64,000 nucleotides of DNA from Betaproteobacteria bacterium (lineage in GTDB: Bacteria > Pseudomonadota > Gammaproteobacteria > Burkholderiales > WYBJ01). This document shows positions 53,581 through 62,326 of this stretch, one piece after another (position 1 is the first letter of the stretch; each line of letters begins with the position of its first letter). Below the pieces are notes generated by a model. The model saw only the letters and a program-made list of their open reading frames with translations, had not been told where the DNA came from and made no database searches. The position numbers and the translations under genes are program-made. The DNA is taken from the NCBI GenBank assembly GCA_009377585.1, contig WHTS01000003.1, positions 92,077-156,076 of the forward strand. Reading direction: 5' to 3'.

Positions 53581-56500
53581 TCACTGCTGGACTTCGTCGC
53601 GCACCAACGTGGCCTTCACCTCCTCGACGTAATCGAGCAACTGCTGTCCGGTCGGAAACGCCACGTAGCGGGCGACCAGATTGACTTCGCCTTCGGCGAC
53701 GAAGGAACGCAGGTACTCGACCGCTTGTTCCATGCGCGCGCCGTTCACACGGATCGAATCCTCCAGCGCGAACTCGACCCACTGTGTGCCGAGGATCCGG
53801 ATGGATACGCTTCCCGCTTCGGCCTCGAATTGTCTGAGCCGGGCGATGAAGCCGTAGGATGCCCGCGTCGTCGAAAGCTCGAAACCGTGCTGCGGCCGCC
53901 ACAGCGCAGGCTTTTCCCGATCGATCGGGCGCTCGCCAGGCTGCTCGTTCCAATCGATGTCGACGCGCAGCACGTCCGATTGAACCCCGTTCTTCTCCGC
54001 GGCGGCGAGCACCAACCGGGTGCTTTTGGGGATGACGAACGGCGCCTCGTATGTTGCCCCGAAACTGCGGGGCTCGGAGCCGTCGGTCGTGTAGCGGATG
54101 GCCGCGGGGGGTGCGGCGCGCAGCTCCAGCATTTTGTCATCGCCGCTGTGGTAGACGCGCGAGCGCAACGTGATCGTATTACGCCAGGGAACAGGGTCGC
54201 CGGTGTTGTACTTGCCGCCGGAATCCATGGCGAGAAACGAGACTTCGAGCGCACCGGTCGCGTAGTCGCGCCCGTCGAGCTTGTGCGAGGCGGTGGTCGC
54301 CTTGCCGCCGACTTCTGCGAACAGGATGTCGGCATTGATCGGCGTCACGCGCAGCTTGCAATGCCCGGTCTCGAGGTCGCGGTTGAGCACTTGCACCTTG
54401 ACCGACGTGTCCGGCAGCGGAAACGGGCCCTTCTCGACGTACGCGCCGCTCTCGCGCCAGAGTTCCTTGTGAACGCAGTCCTCCTTGAGCTTGTCGAGCG
54501 CGTCGGCCTTGTGCCATTGCCAGGCCGGGTTCATCGCGGCGCGCCGCTTGATCTCCGACCACAACATCGCCTTCTGCGTGAATAGGCGCTGCTCGCATTT
54601 CTGGCGGAACGTGTCGCCCGCGATGTCGTCCGTGTACTTCTGTTTGGCCTGCAGGGTCTTCGCGACCTGCTCCTCGCCGTGGTAGCGATTCGACGTGAAT
54701 TCCATGAGAAAGTCGGCAGTCATCAGGCGATCGCTGACCGGGAAGTGCAAGGTTGTAAAGGTCTCGCGCGTGGCGGACAGAAACTGCGTGCGAATGCGAT
54801 CGAGCAGGTCGCGCGCCTGGACGATCTGGGGATCCTGGTCCGGAGTCCCTTCCGCGATCAGTTCGGCGATGATCTGATTGATGGCCTTCAACTCCTTAGC
54901 GGAGTTCAACAGTGCGTCGAAGTTGCGCTGCCCCGTGAGGAAGCAGATCCGGTTGCGGAAGGTCAGTTGCTCGAAATAGCTCTTCAAGTCCGGATGCAGC
55001 CCCTGCGCGTGCGGCTCGGTGATGACCAGCGTGACGCGATCTTGGGTAATGTCGAGCTCGTCGATAGGAGGCAGGACCTCCAGCCTCTGGTAGCACCAGC
55101 CGGCCTCCGGCTTGAACATCTCGCTCAACTGGCCCTTGAGCTCCCGGATCGACTGGTCGCGAAGATAGGCATCTGCCGTCGTCTTCAGCCGGGCGACGAG
55201 GTTCTGGACATTGCGGAAGAACAACCGGCCTTCGCCAGTTGTGTGCAAGTACCAGGCGGCGGTGAGAAAGCGGCCGATGACTTCGTTCTTGAGCTTGGAA
55301 ACGTCGCGACCCGGCGCGCAGAGGTTGGCGATGATCTCCGGAATCGCGAGCCCTCTGGTAGCACCGGGAATGTTTGCGAGCGAGGAGACGAGAAGAAGCC
55401 GTGCAACGTCGCCTGAATCGCTGCCATCGAGATTCGCATCCATGATCTCGGCGACGGCCTGCCCGTTGGATGCGATGTCGTGCGCGATAGCCGATTCGAG
55501 AGTCGGGTTGATCTGATTGACCTCGGTGAGCGTCTCACGATCATTCAAGTCGACGTCGTGGGCAGCGACGAGATAACGATTCTCCGCGCCCTTCTGCCAG
55601 AGCCTTGCCGTGACGATTCGCATCAAGCGGATCAGACCGCGCGTCTGCTGGAATCCCGGGTTTTCCTTGAAGCGGGCATAGAGGTCCCGGATTGCCGGGT
55701 GAAACGGGTACGACTCGACGATCCTCTGCGCGAACTGCTCGGGTGACGCGTTGGTTACGTCCATCTGCCGAGCGTCGCGAACAGCCTTGGCATAGCCTTG
55801 GGCGACCTCGGCGATGTCTTCCTTCGGTGGCAGCGCTTCGAAGATTCGCTTGCGCAGGATCTGATAGAACTCGTCCGTGTTCATGCGAACCGGCTCCAGA
55901 TCCATGGCGCTGCGACCCGTTTCGCGTTGCAGGTCGGAGAGGGCCGAGACAATCTGCTGCGTGCCGGCCTGGTAGGAGGTGGTGAGATCCGTAATGACAA
56001 GGACGCAGTTCTTGAGCTCCTCCTTGCCCAGCGCCACGAGCAGGTTCGAAAGCGCGGTCGCGGTGACGACTGAAAGATCCGAATTGCCGACGGCCTTGGC
56101 CTTCGCGTTCACGAAGTAGGGCGGCAGCTCGTCCACCATGATCACGACCGGATCGCCTTTGAGCAGGTTGATCCAGGCCGACTGACCCGGTGCCGACAGC
56201 GGGGTGTAGTAGTCCTTGAAAAGATCCCGCTTGCCCAACTGGTCCGCGATCGCGCCCCAGATGCCGTACGGTGCGTCACTCTCCCGTCCGGAAAAGGCCA
56301 CGACTCGAACCGAGCCGAGTTCCTTGCCCGGAGAGTAGAAGCTCGACATGACCGACGTTCGGAAGCCGGGGTGCTTTGCCAGCAGACCGAGTGCGAGCAG
56401 GTTGTGCGTCTTGCCGCCGCCCATTGCCTGCGTGAGCTTGAAGATGCCTTGCTCGGATTTGCCTTCCAGGCGCCGGAAGGCCTCCGTCAGGAGGATCTTC

Positions 56501-56646
56501 ATGCCCTCTGTGGTGTAGTTCTCAGCAAAGAACTCGGCGGGATCGATCCGGTCCTGCACGAGGTCGCTCAAGTCGAGAACGGTGTCGCGGCGAGCGGAAT
56601 CGAAGACGGATGAGCGCGGTTTGCAACCGCTCTTGAGTGTTTTCAT
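53581..56646 (-). CDS. DUF499 AAA-like ATPase, first gene of the defence operon
   Basis: The 1021-residue ATPase has Walker A at residues 74-80 (QAMGGGKTHNLLALGLLAKH), a Walker B-like PVVIMVDELPPYF near residue 180 and a sensor-like CVLVITDLTTS. The C-terminal third includes a chitobiase/beta-hexosaminidase C-terminal-like segment (IRYTTDGSEPRSFGATYE), as known in DUF499 proteins. DUF499, DUF3780, DUF1156 and a PLD-SNF2 helicase recur together in defence islands and resemble DISARM-type systems in content. ATG 56646 follows CAGGGAGTG. The 139-base gap upstream separates it from the GrdB-like gene on the same strand and should hold the operon promoter. Confidence 0.9.
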   Translation of the reverse strand: MKTLKSGCKPRSSVFDSARRDTVLDLSDLVQDRIDPAEFFAENYTTEGMKILLTEAFRRLEGKSEQGIFKLTQAMGGGKTHNLLALGLLAKHPGFRTSVMSSFYSPGKELGSVRVVAFSGRESDAPYGIWGAIADQLGKRDLFKDYYTPLSAPGQSAWINLLKGDPVVIMVDELPPYFVNAKAKAVGNSDLSVVTATALSNLLVALGKEELKNCVLVITDLTTSYQAGTQQIVSALSDLQRETGRSAMDLEPVRMNTDEFYQILRKRIFEALPPKEDIAEVAQGYAKAVRDARQMDVTNASPEQFAQRIVESYPFHPAIRDLYARFKENPGFQQTRGLIRLMRIVTARLWQKGAENRYLVAAHDVDLNDRETLTEVNQINPTLESAIAHDIASNGQAVAEIMDANLDGSDSGDVARLLLVSSLANIPGATRGLAIPEIIANLCAPGRDVSKLKNEVIGRFLTAAWYLHTTGEGRLFFRNVQNLVARLKTTADAYLRDQSIRELKGQLSEMFKPEAGWCYQRLEVLPPIDELDITQDRVTLVITEPHAQGLHPDLKSYFEQLTFRNRICFLTGQRNFDALLNSAKELKAINQIIAELIAEGTPDQDPQIVQARDLLDRIRTQFLSATRETFTTLHFPVSDRLMTADFLMEFTSNRYHGEEQVAKTLQAKQKYTDDIAGDTFRQKCEQRLFTQKAMLWSEIKRRAAMNPAWQWHKADALDKLKEDCVHKELWRESGAYVEKGPFPLPDTSVKVQVLNRDLETGHCKLRVTPINADILFAEVGGKATTASHKLDGRDYATGALEVSFLAMDSGGKYNTGDPVPWRNTITLRSRVYHSGDDKMLELRAAPPAAIRYTTDGSEPRSFGATYEAPFVIPKSTRLVLAAAEKNGVQSDVLRVDIDWNEQPGERPIDREKPALWRPQHGFELSTTRASYGFIARLRQFEAEAGSVSIRILGTQWVEFALEDSIRVNGARMEQAVEYLRSFVAEGEVNLVARYVAFPTGQQLLDYVEEVKATLVRDEVQQ

Positions 56647-56785
56647 GGGCACTCCCTGACGGCCACTTTCCATCGCCGAGTAGCTTATCAGAGGCTTCGT
56701 GGCACACACGAAGCGATAAGCCGGGTATCGCGGCGCGTGCTTTGACGATGTAGGAAGTGGCGGCTGCTGCTGAACGGCACGCGGA

Positions 56786-58042
56786 CTAGCGAAAAGGGGT
56801 GCGATGCGCTAAATCCGGGTCCGAAGCGGCGATCTGTTGAACCGCCCGCGGCACGAGCGATCGCTCCACGAAGGTCACGACCGATTTGTCGGAATGCGCA
56901 CGTCCGACTTCGTGTAGGTGCAGGAAAACGCGCCCGGCGGCGGTATCGCGCCAGAACCATCGATCGATGGCGCGTGCGGAAAGCTGTCCAGGTTGCGCCC
57001 CGGCCGCCTCGAAATAGTAGGCCTTGACGTCGTCGCAGCAGCGCTTGAGCAGCGTACCGAGCGCAACATCCGGCCGGAGATTCGTTACCGGTTCGCCGCG
57101 AAGGAAAATCGCGATCAGCCGTCCCGATTCCTCGATCGGCATGCCGGCGATGCCGACGGTGCTGCGTCCGCGCCGGCGCCTCGCTCGATCGTGCCATGGC
57201 GCGAGCTGCGCAATCTCGTCAATAAGCGCGCCGGCCATGTCCTCGGCCCCGCGTTCGCGTGCCGGGCGCTCGAAGCTCACCGGACACACATAGCCTTGGG
57301 CATCGCCCGGATCGGCCGGCACGTCCTCGGGAAAGTCTTCCAGCACCGGGCCGCTAGCGGCTTCGAAGAGTGACAGCAAGCGCAACAGCACACGGCGCTG
57401 GAACGCCGGGTCGTTCGGTACGCCGAACGGGCGCCCGAGCATGAACGGCACCCACAGCGCGCGCGGCGGCCCGATCGCCGCCGTCTGCTCGCGGATGAGG
57501 CTCACCTGCGCGGTGGGCACGCCTTTGCGTTCGAGGTAGTGGCCCACTGCGCCAACGGCGCACGTGCAGTTCGGTCAGACCGGGGATAGCAGGACCGCGT
57601 CGACGCGATCCCTCTCGAGCAGCCCGGCCAATTCCTGCGCCTTGGCCTCCATCGCCCGAATCGAAGCGGCCCCCATGAACGAGTAATGAAACGCGGCGAC
57701 CGATCCGATCACGCCCTCGGCCGCAAACTCGCGCAAGCGGTCGAGCGGAAAGACAACGTTTACGTCTTCCTGGAATCCGGTGCGATCGTAGTTGACCGAC
57801 ACGTGGCTCATGACGATGTCGGCGGCCGGTGTATCGGCGGCAATGACGCGGTAATCGGCGCTGCCCGCTGCGAACGGGATGTCGTCGCGCCGCTGCAGAC
57901 CGGCCGTGGTGACGATGGCGACGCGGCGCTCGGCGAGGCGCGGTCCCGCGGCCCAGGGCGTCGGGCCGAAGTCCGGCAGGTCGCGGATCTTGGCGAGATG
58001 ATGCTCGCGCTCGAAGTCGGGCAATTCGGACAGGCGTGCCAT
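56786..58042 (-). CDS. GrdB/PrdB-like component B family selenoprotein, selenocysteine at residue 156
   Basis: A single minus-strand frame from ATG 58042 to 56786 has one internal TGA at 57575-57577. Read as selenocysteine it gives 418 residues with VDAVLLSPV-U-PNCTCAVG, the U-x-x-C redox motif at the place where glycine/sarcosine/betaine and D-proline reductase component B proteins carry theirs. The N-terminal part (VAIVTTAGLQRRDDIPFAAG, VMSHVSVNYDRTGFQEDVNV) and the C-terminal part (ERKGVPTAQVSLIREQ, VPFMLGRPFGVPNDPAF) both fit that family, and the join is seamless. A hairpin with a GTT loop follows the TGA. Such proteins in aerobes have no assigned substrate; reductive cleavage of a C-N or similar bond is inferred. 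The divergent neighbour is a Bug receptor remnant. Confidence 0.85.
57545..57577 (-). promoter_or_regulatory. SECIS-like element of the GrdB-like selenoprotein gene
   Basis: On the minus strand the UGA is followed after 8 bases by CAC, a bulged G, TGCGCC, loop GTT, GGCGCA and GTG: a 9-pair stem with one bulge (plus-strand positions 57566 down to 57545). The loop begins 19 bases after the UGA. Loop sequence and distance closely match the UGSC element. Confidence 0.75.
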
Positions 58043-58138
58043 CGTTCTGTCGTTCCCAAAGATTGCGGACTAGGCCATTATGGCATGGCGATGTTAGGCT
58101 TCGTGCCGACCGACCTGCGTATCGAGGAGGAGCAAAAC

Positions 58139-58604
58139 ATGGCGGCTGCATCGAGGTCCAGGCGCACGGCTCTAGCTGTCGCACCGGCGCTGGGCTCATC
58201 CGGGAGCATCGCGGCGCAGTATCCCGACCGTCCGCTGCGCTACATCGTGCCGCAGGCGCCCGGCAGCGCCTCGGACACCTCGGCGCGCATCATCGCGGCC
58301 GAATTGACGCGCATTCTCGGCCAGCAGATCGTGGTCGACAATCGGCCGGGCGGCGCGCTCACGATCGGCATCAACATGGTGGTGCGCGCCGCGCCCGACG
58401 GCTACACGCTCGGCTACGGCAATATCGGGGGCCTGGCGATCAATCGCAGCATGATGAAGGTCCCATATGATGCGTTGAAGGACATCCAGCCGATTGCGCA
58501 GACCAATTCCAACGGCATGCCGGCAGAGTTCGGCGCGTTCATCGGGCGCGAGGTTGCGAAGTACGAGAAAGATCGCCCGCAAGATCGGCGCCAAGGTCGA
58601 ATGA
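58139..58604 (+). pseudogene. Remnant of a Bug-family receptor gene
   Basis: After CGAGGAGGAGCAAAAC and ATG 58139 the frame gives a signal peptide and a normal Bug N-terminal half (YPDRPLRYIVPQAPGSASDT, IVVDNRPGGALTIGIN, ALKDIQPIAQTNS). It then jumps directly to the usual C-terminal end (MPAEFGAFIGREVAKYEK), so about 150 central residues are deleted. A one-base insertion in an A run near 58568 further shifts the end; the correct frame there reads KIARKIGAKVE and stops at 58604. Clearly non-functional. It is divergent from the GrdB-like selenoprotein gene. Confidence 0.85.
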
Positions 58605-58620
58605 TCGGCGCCGCCGCCTG

Positions 58621-59007
58621 ATGGGCTTGCTCGAAGGCGCCTGGCTCGACACCGCCGGGCGGCTAGTGTTCATCGGCTACTTCCTGATCGCCGGCCTGTG
58701 CAATCTCGCTGCGCACCAGGTCCGCTCGCACATCGATCGGATGCGCGATCTCGGCACGCCGTCGCCCGCATTCGCGTTCTGGATGGGGCTCGCGATTCAA
58801 TTTACCGGCTGCGCGCTGCTGCTTACCGAGCGCTTCGCGCCCGCGGGCGCCCTGTGCCTGCTCATCTTCACGGTGGCCGCAACCGCGATCTTCCATCGCT
58901 TCTGGCAGTTCGCCGATCCGCAGCGGCGCAATGCGAGCCGCATCAATTTTCTGAACAACTCGGGCGTCGTGGCCGGCTTGCTGCTGCTGTTGCAGAACGT
59001 GCGCTGA
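58621..59007 (+). CDS. DoxX-like small membrane protein
   Basis: The 128-residue protein has four hydrophobic segments: LVFIGYFLIAGLCNLAAHQV, FWMGLAIQFTGCALLLTERF, GALCLLIFTVAATAIFHRFW and SGVVAGLLLLLQNV. This matches DoxX-like proteins; it is only distantly similar to the DoxX protein at 6133. Function is unknown. It starts 16 bases after the Bug remnant and was probably co-transcribed with it. Confidence 0.75.
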   Translation: MGLLEGAWLDTAGRLVFIGYFLIAGLCNLAAHQVRSHIDRMRDLGTPSPAFAFWMGLAIQFTGCALLLTERFAPAGALCLLIFTVAATAIFHRFWQFADPQRRNASRINFLNNSGVVAGLLLLLQNVR

Positions 59008-59108
59008 GCCGCGGCGCCGCCACGCGGACCGCTAGCAACGGCTGCGGCGTGTTCGTTCGGTGCGGAAGTGATCAACGAGCCGGGCGTCGCCGGGCACCGC
59101 GCTGCCGA

Positions 59109-61243
59109 TCAGTGCGCGGCCGCAGAATGGGTCACGATCAGCGCGTCGGCTGCGGCCACCCCTTGTCCATCGGCCCGGACGAAAAGCGGATTCACGTCGA
59201 TCTCCGCGATCCGATCCGCATGGTCGGCGATGAGCCATGACAGCCGGGACAATGCGCCGGCGAGCGCCGTGACATCGAGCGCCGGGCGGCCCCGGTAGCC
59301 CTTGAACAGCGGCGCGAGGCGAATATCCTCGATCATCTCGCGGCCCGTCTGTGCATCGAACGGTGCGAACCGGTACGCGACGTCCTTGATCAGCTCGGTC
59401 GTGATGCCGCCCACGCCGAACAGCACCACGGGGCCGAAGTAGCGATCGCAGACCGCGCCCATGATGCACTCGAGGCCCGACACCATCTCGGCCACGATCA
59501 CCCCTTCGATCCGCGCGGCGGGAGTGAACGCCCTCGCGGCGGCGATCACTTCCTGCGCGGCGCGTTCGAGCGAGGGCAAATCGCCCACCCCGAGCCTGAC
59601 CGCACCCGCCTCGGTCTTGTGCGGGAGGTCCGGCGATTCGATCTTGACCGCGACCGGGAAGCGCAGCCGCAATCCGGCGAGATCGCCCAGCCGCTCGACC
59701 GGAATCAGCACTTCGTCGACGCACGGAATCCCGTAGGCCGCGAGCAGCCGCTTGGAACGGTATTCCCCGAGCGGGCCTACTCCGGCCGGAAGCTCGAGCG
59801 CTACCCGCTCCAGCGGCCGCACGCGATTGACCGCGCGCAGCGAGGCGATCTTGGCCGAGAACTGGTGCAGTACCCCGGCGGCATGCGCCGTGCGCGCGGG
59901 GGTGAGACACCAGGGAATGCGCTGCTCGGCGAGGATCGCGAGCGATTCCGCGGCCGGATCCGGCGGCCGGCCCCAAACGACCAGGACCGGCTTCGCGGTG
60001 GTCGCGCACGCCTGCGCCAGATCTTTCGCCCACAGCTGCGAGTTGCCGCCCTGCCCTGCACCGCGCCATAGCGGATGACGACCTGGTCCGCGTTCGGATC
60101 GTCGAGCACGATGCGCAGCCCCTCGTTGAAGAGCTTGTAGTTGCCCGAGAGCTGCGCGGTGAAATCGGCCGGATTGGCGAAGCTCGAGAACGCCGGCATG
60201 ATGGCTCGCAGCCGCTCCAGCGTCCCGGGCTGCAGCGGCGGCAGCACGAGCCCTAGCTCGTCGCAGCGATCGGCCATGAGTACCCCCGACCCACCCGAGG
60301 TGGTGAGCAGCGCAATGCGGTTCCCGCGCGGCAGCTTGCGACCCAGGAAGGCGCGGATGCAATCCGCGAGATCGTCCGAGTCGCGAACCTCGACGAATCC
60401 GCCTTCGTGGAACGCCGCGCGATAGAGCTTGTAGTCGGCGGTCATGCTGGCCGTGTGCGACGTGGCGGCGGTGCGGCCGATGCCGGTGTTGCCGGCTTTC
60501 CAGACCAGGATGGGCTTGCGTTTCTCCAACGCCTTGCGGCCGATCGCGCGCAGCCGCCGCCCGTCGGCGATGCCTTCGATATAAGTCACGACCACTTCGA
60601 CGTCGTCGCGATCGAGGAAGTGATCGAGGAAATCGAGCGTGCCGAGATCCGCCTCGTTGCCGCCCGAAACAACGTAGCGAAAGCCGATACCCTGCGCGTC
60701 GACCAGCCCCACCGCGCTGAAGGCGAAGCCGCCGCTTTGGGAAACGAATGCGACCGGACCCTGGCGCAGGTCGGGGTTGCGGAACCCGGGGCCGAAGCCC
60801 ATGTAGGCGCGGCCGGGAACGTTCATGATGCCGATGCAATTGGGGCCGACCACGCGCACGCCGCTCGCGGCGATCGCCGCCTTGAGGCCCTGCTCCAGGG
60901 CGATTCCCTCGCCCCCGATCTCGCGGAACCCGGCGGAGAACACGATGGCGAACGGAATCCTGGCCTCGCCGCACTGGACAATGGTGGCCGCGACGTGCCG
61001 CGCGGCCACGGCAATGATCGCCACATCGCACGGCTGGGGCACCGAAGCCAGGTCGGGGTAGCAGGGGATGCCGGCGAGCTCGGCGTATTTCGGATTGACC
61101 GGATAGACCTGGCCGGCGAATCCGTATTCGGTGAGAAACCGCACCGGCTGGCTGCCGATGCGGTCCGGATCGGCCGACGCGCCGACGACGGCGACGGCGC
61201 GCGGGTTCAGCAGGCGGGAGAACTCCGGAGAGTTCAGGATCAT
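59109..61243 (-). pseudogene. Fused acyl-CoA ligase (NDP-forming), frameshifted by a 5-bp duplication
   Basis: The fused alpha-beta enzyme would be about 710 residues. The alpha part has PRAVAVVGASADPDRIGSQP, GVRVVGPNCIGIMNVPG, VAFVSQSGGFAFSAVG and the phosphohistidine loop TAATSHTASMTADYK. The ATP-grasp part has VAVKIESPDLPHKTEAGAV and VLFGVGGITTELIKDVAYR. The frame breaks after VVIRYGAVQG, where GCCCT is tandemly duplicated (60048-60052 and 60053-60057). Removing one copy restores GAVQGGNSQLWAKDLAQA. All motifs outside the break are intact. ATG 61243 is taken as start; an in-frame GTG at 61252 is possible. The functional equivalent here may be the split pair at 787-3217. Confidence 0.87.
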
Positions 61244-61301
61244 GGCGTGCACATGAAAACGCCGTGCGCCGCGAAAACCATGCCCTGGGGCAACGGCGAC
61301 C

Positions 61302-62273
61302 TTACTGCAACGGCACCTTGGCCACCTTGATCACCTTCGCATACTTGGCGACTTCGTCGCGCAAGAACTTGTCGAACTGCTCGCTCGGAGCGCCGCCCGT
61401 GATCTGGCCGCCTTCGGTCAGCCGATCGCGGACGTCCTGGCGGGCGAGAACCTTGGCTACGTCCGCGTTGACCTTGCGTACGATGTCGGCGGGCGTGCCG
61501 CTCGGTGCGAGCAGACCGAAGAAGGTGCTGCTCTCGTAGCCCGGCACGCCGGACTCGTTGAAGGTGGGAATTTCCGGGACGGCGGGAAAGCGCTCCTTGC
61601 TGCTCAGGGCGATGCCTCTGAGCTTGCCGGCCTTCATCAGCGGGACCTGCGCGGTGATGCCCGCGAATCCCATCTCGATATGGCCGCCGACCAGGTCGGC
61701 GAGCGCCGGGTTGTTGCCCTTGTACGGCACGTGCGCGATGTCGATCTTGGCCATCAGCTTGAACAGCTCGCCCGCCATGTGGTTGGACGAGCCGATACCC
61801 GACGAGGCGAAATTGAGCTGACCCGGCTTGGCTTTGGCCAGCGCGATCAGCTCGCCCAGGTTCTTGACTGGAATCGAGGGATGAACCGAGAGCAGATTCG
61901 CGCCCACCGTGCAGAGCACGACAGGGGTGAAGTCCTTCAACGTGCTGTACGGCGGCTTCTTGAACAGCGTCATGTTGATCGCGTTCGACGCCCCGCCCAT
62001 GAGCAGGGTGTAGCCGTCGGGCTGAGCGCGGGCGACCAGCTCGGAGCCGATATTGGTTGCGCCGCCGGCCCGGTTGTCGACGATCACCTGTTGACCCCAG
62101 TCGGTGGACAGGTGCCGAGCGATCAGCCGTGTCACGATGTCGGTGTTGCCGCCGGCTGCGTACGGGACAACCACGCGTACCGTCCGGGCAGGATAGTTCT
62201 GCGACCAAGCTTGTGATGCGGATGCCGCCATGATTGCGGCAGCACCCATGTGCAGCAGGGCAGACCTTGCCAT
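61302..62273 (-). CDS. Bug-family periplasmic solute-binding receptor
   Basis: The 323-residue exported receptor has signal peptide MARSALLHMGAAAIMAASAS (cleavage near AWS-QN), then YPARTVRVVVPYAAGGNTDI, VIVDNRAGGATNIG and IDIAHVPYKGNNPALADL. ATG 62273 is preferred over the in-frame ATG 62285 because GGAGGAAAG lies just before it. It is placed between the fused acyl-CoA ligase (58 bases downstream of its stop) and a 2-hydroxyacid dehydrogenase upstream on the same strand, so the three may import and metabolise a hydroxy- or keto-acid. Confidence 0.92.
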   Translation of the reverse strand: MARSALLHMGAAAIMAASASQAWSQNYPARTVRVVVPYAAGGNTDIVTRLIARHLSTDWGQQVIVDNRAGGATNIGSELVARAQPDGYTLLMGGASNAINMTLFKKPPYSTLKDFTPVVLCTVGANLLSVHPSIPVKNLGELIALAKAKPGQLNFASSGIGSSNHMAGELFKLMAKIDIAHVPYKGNNPALADLVGGHIEMGFAGITAQVPLMKAGKLRGIALSSKERFPAVPEIPTFNESGVPGYESSTFFGLLAPSGTPADIVRKVNADVAKVLARQDVRDRLTEGGQITGGAPSEQFDKFLRDEVAKYAKVIKVAKVPLQ

Positions 62274-62326
62274 TCTTTCCTCCATTTTGAGCCGTATCGG
62301 GCGATACGGAGTAAGTGAGTGTGTGC

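Noticed and set aside
46024..56646. Type I restriction-modification or BREX system
   Set aside because: There is no HsdS/HsdR, BrxC or PglZ-like gene; the gene set is DUF499/DUF3780/DUF1156/PLD-SNF2.
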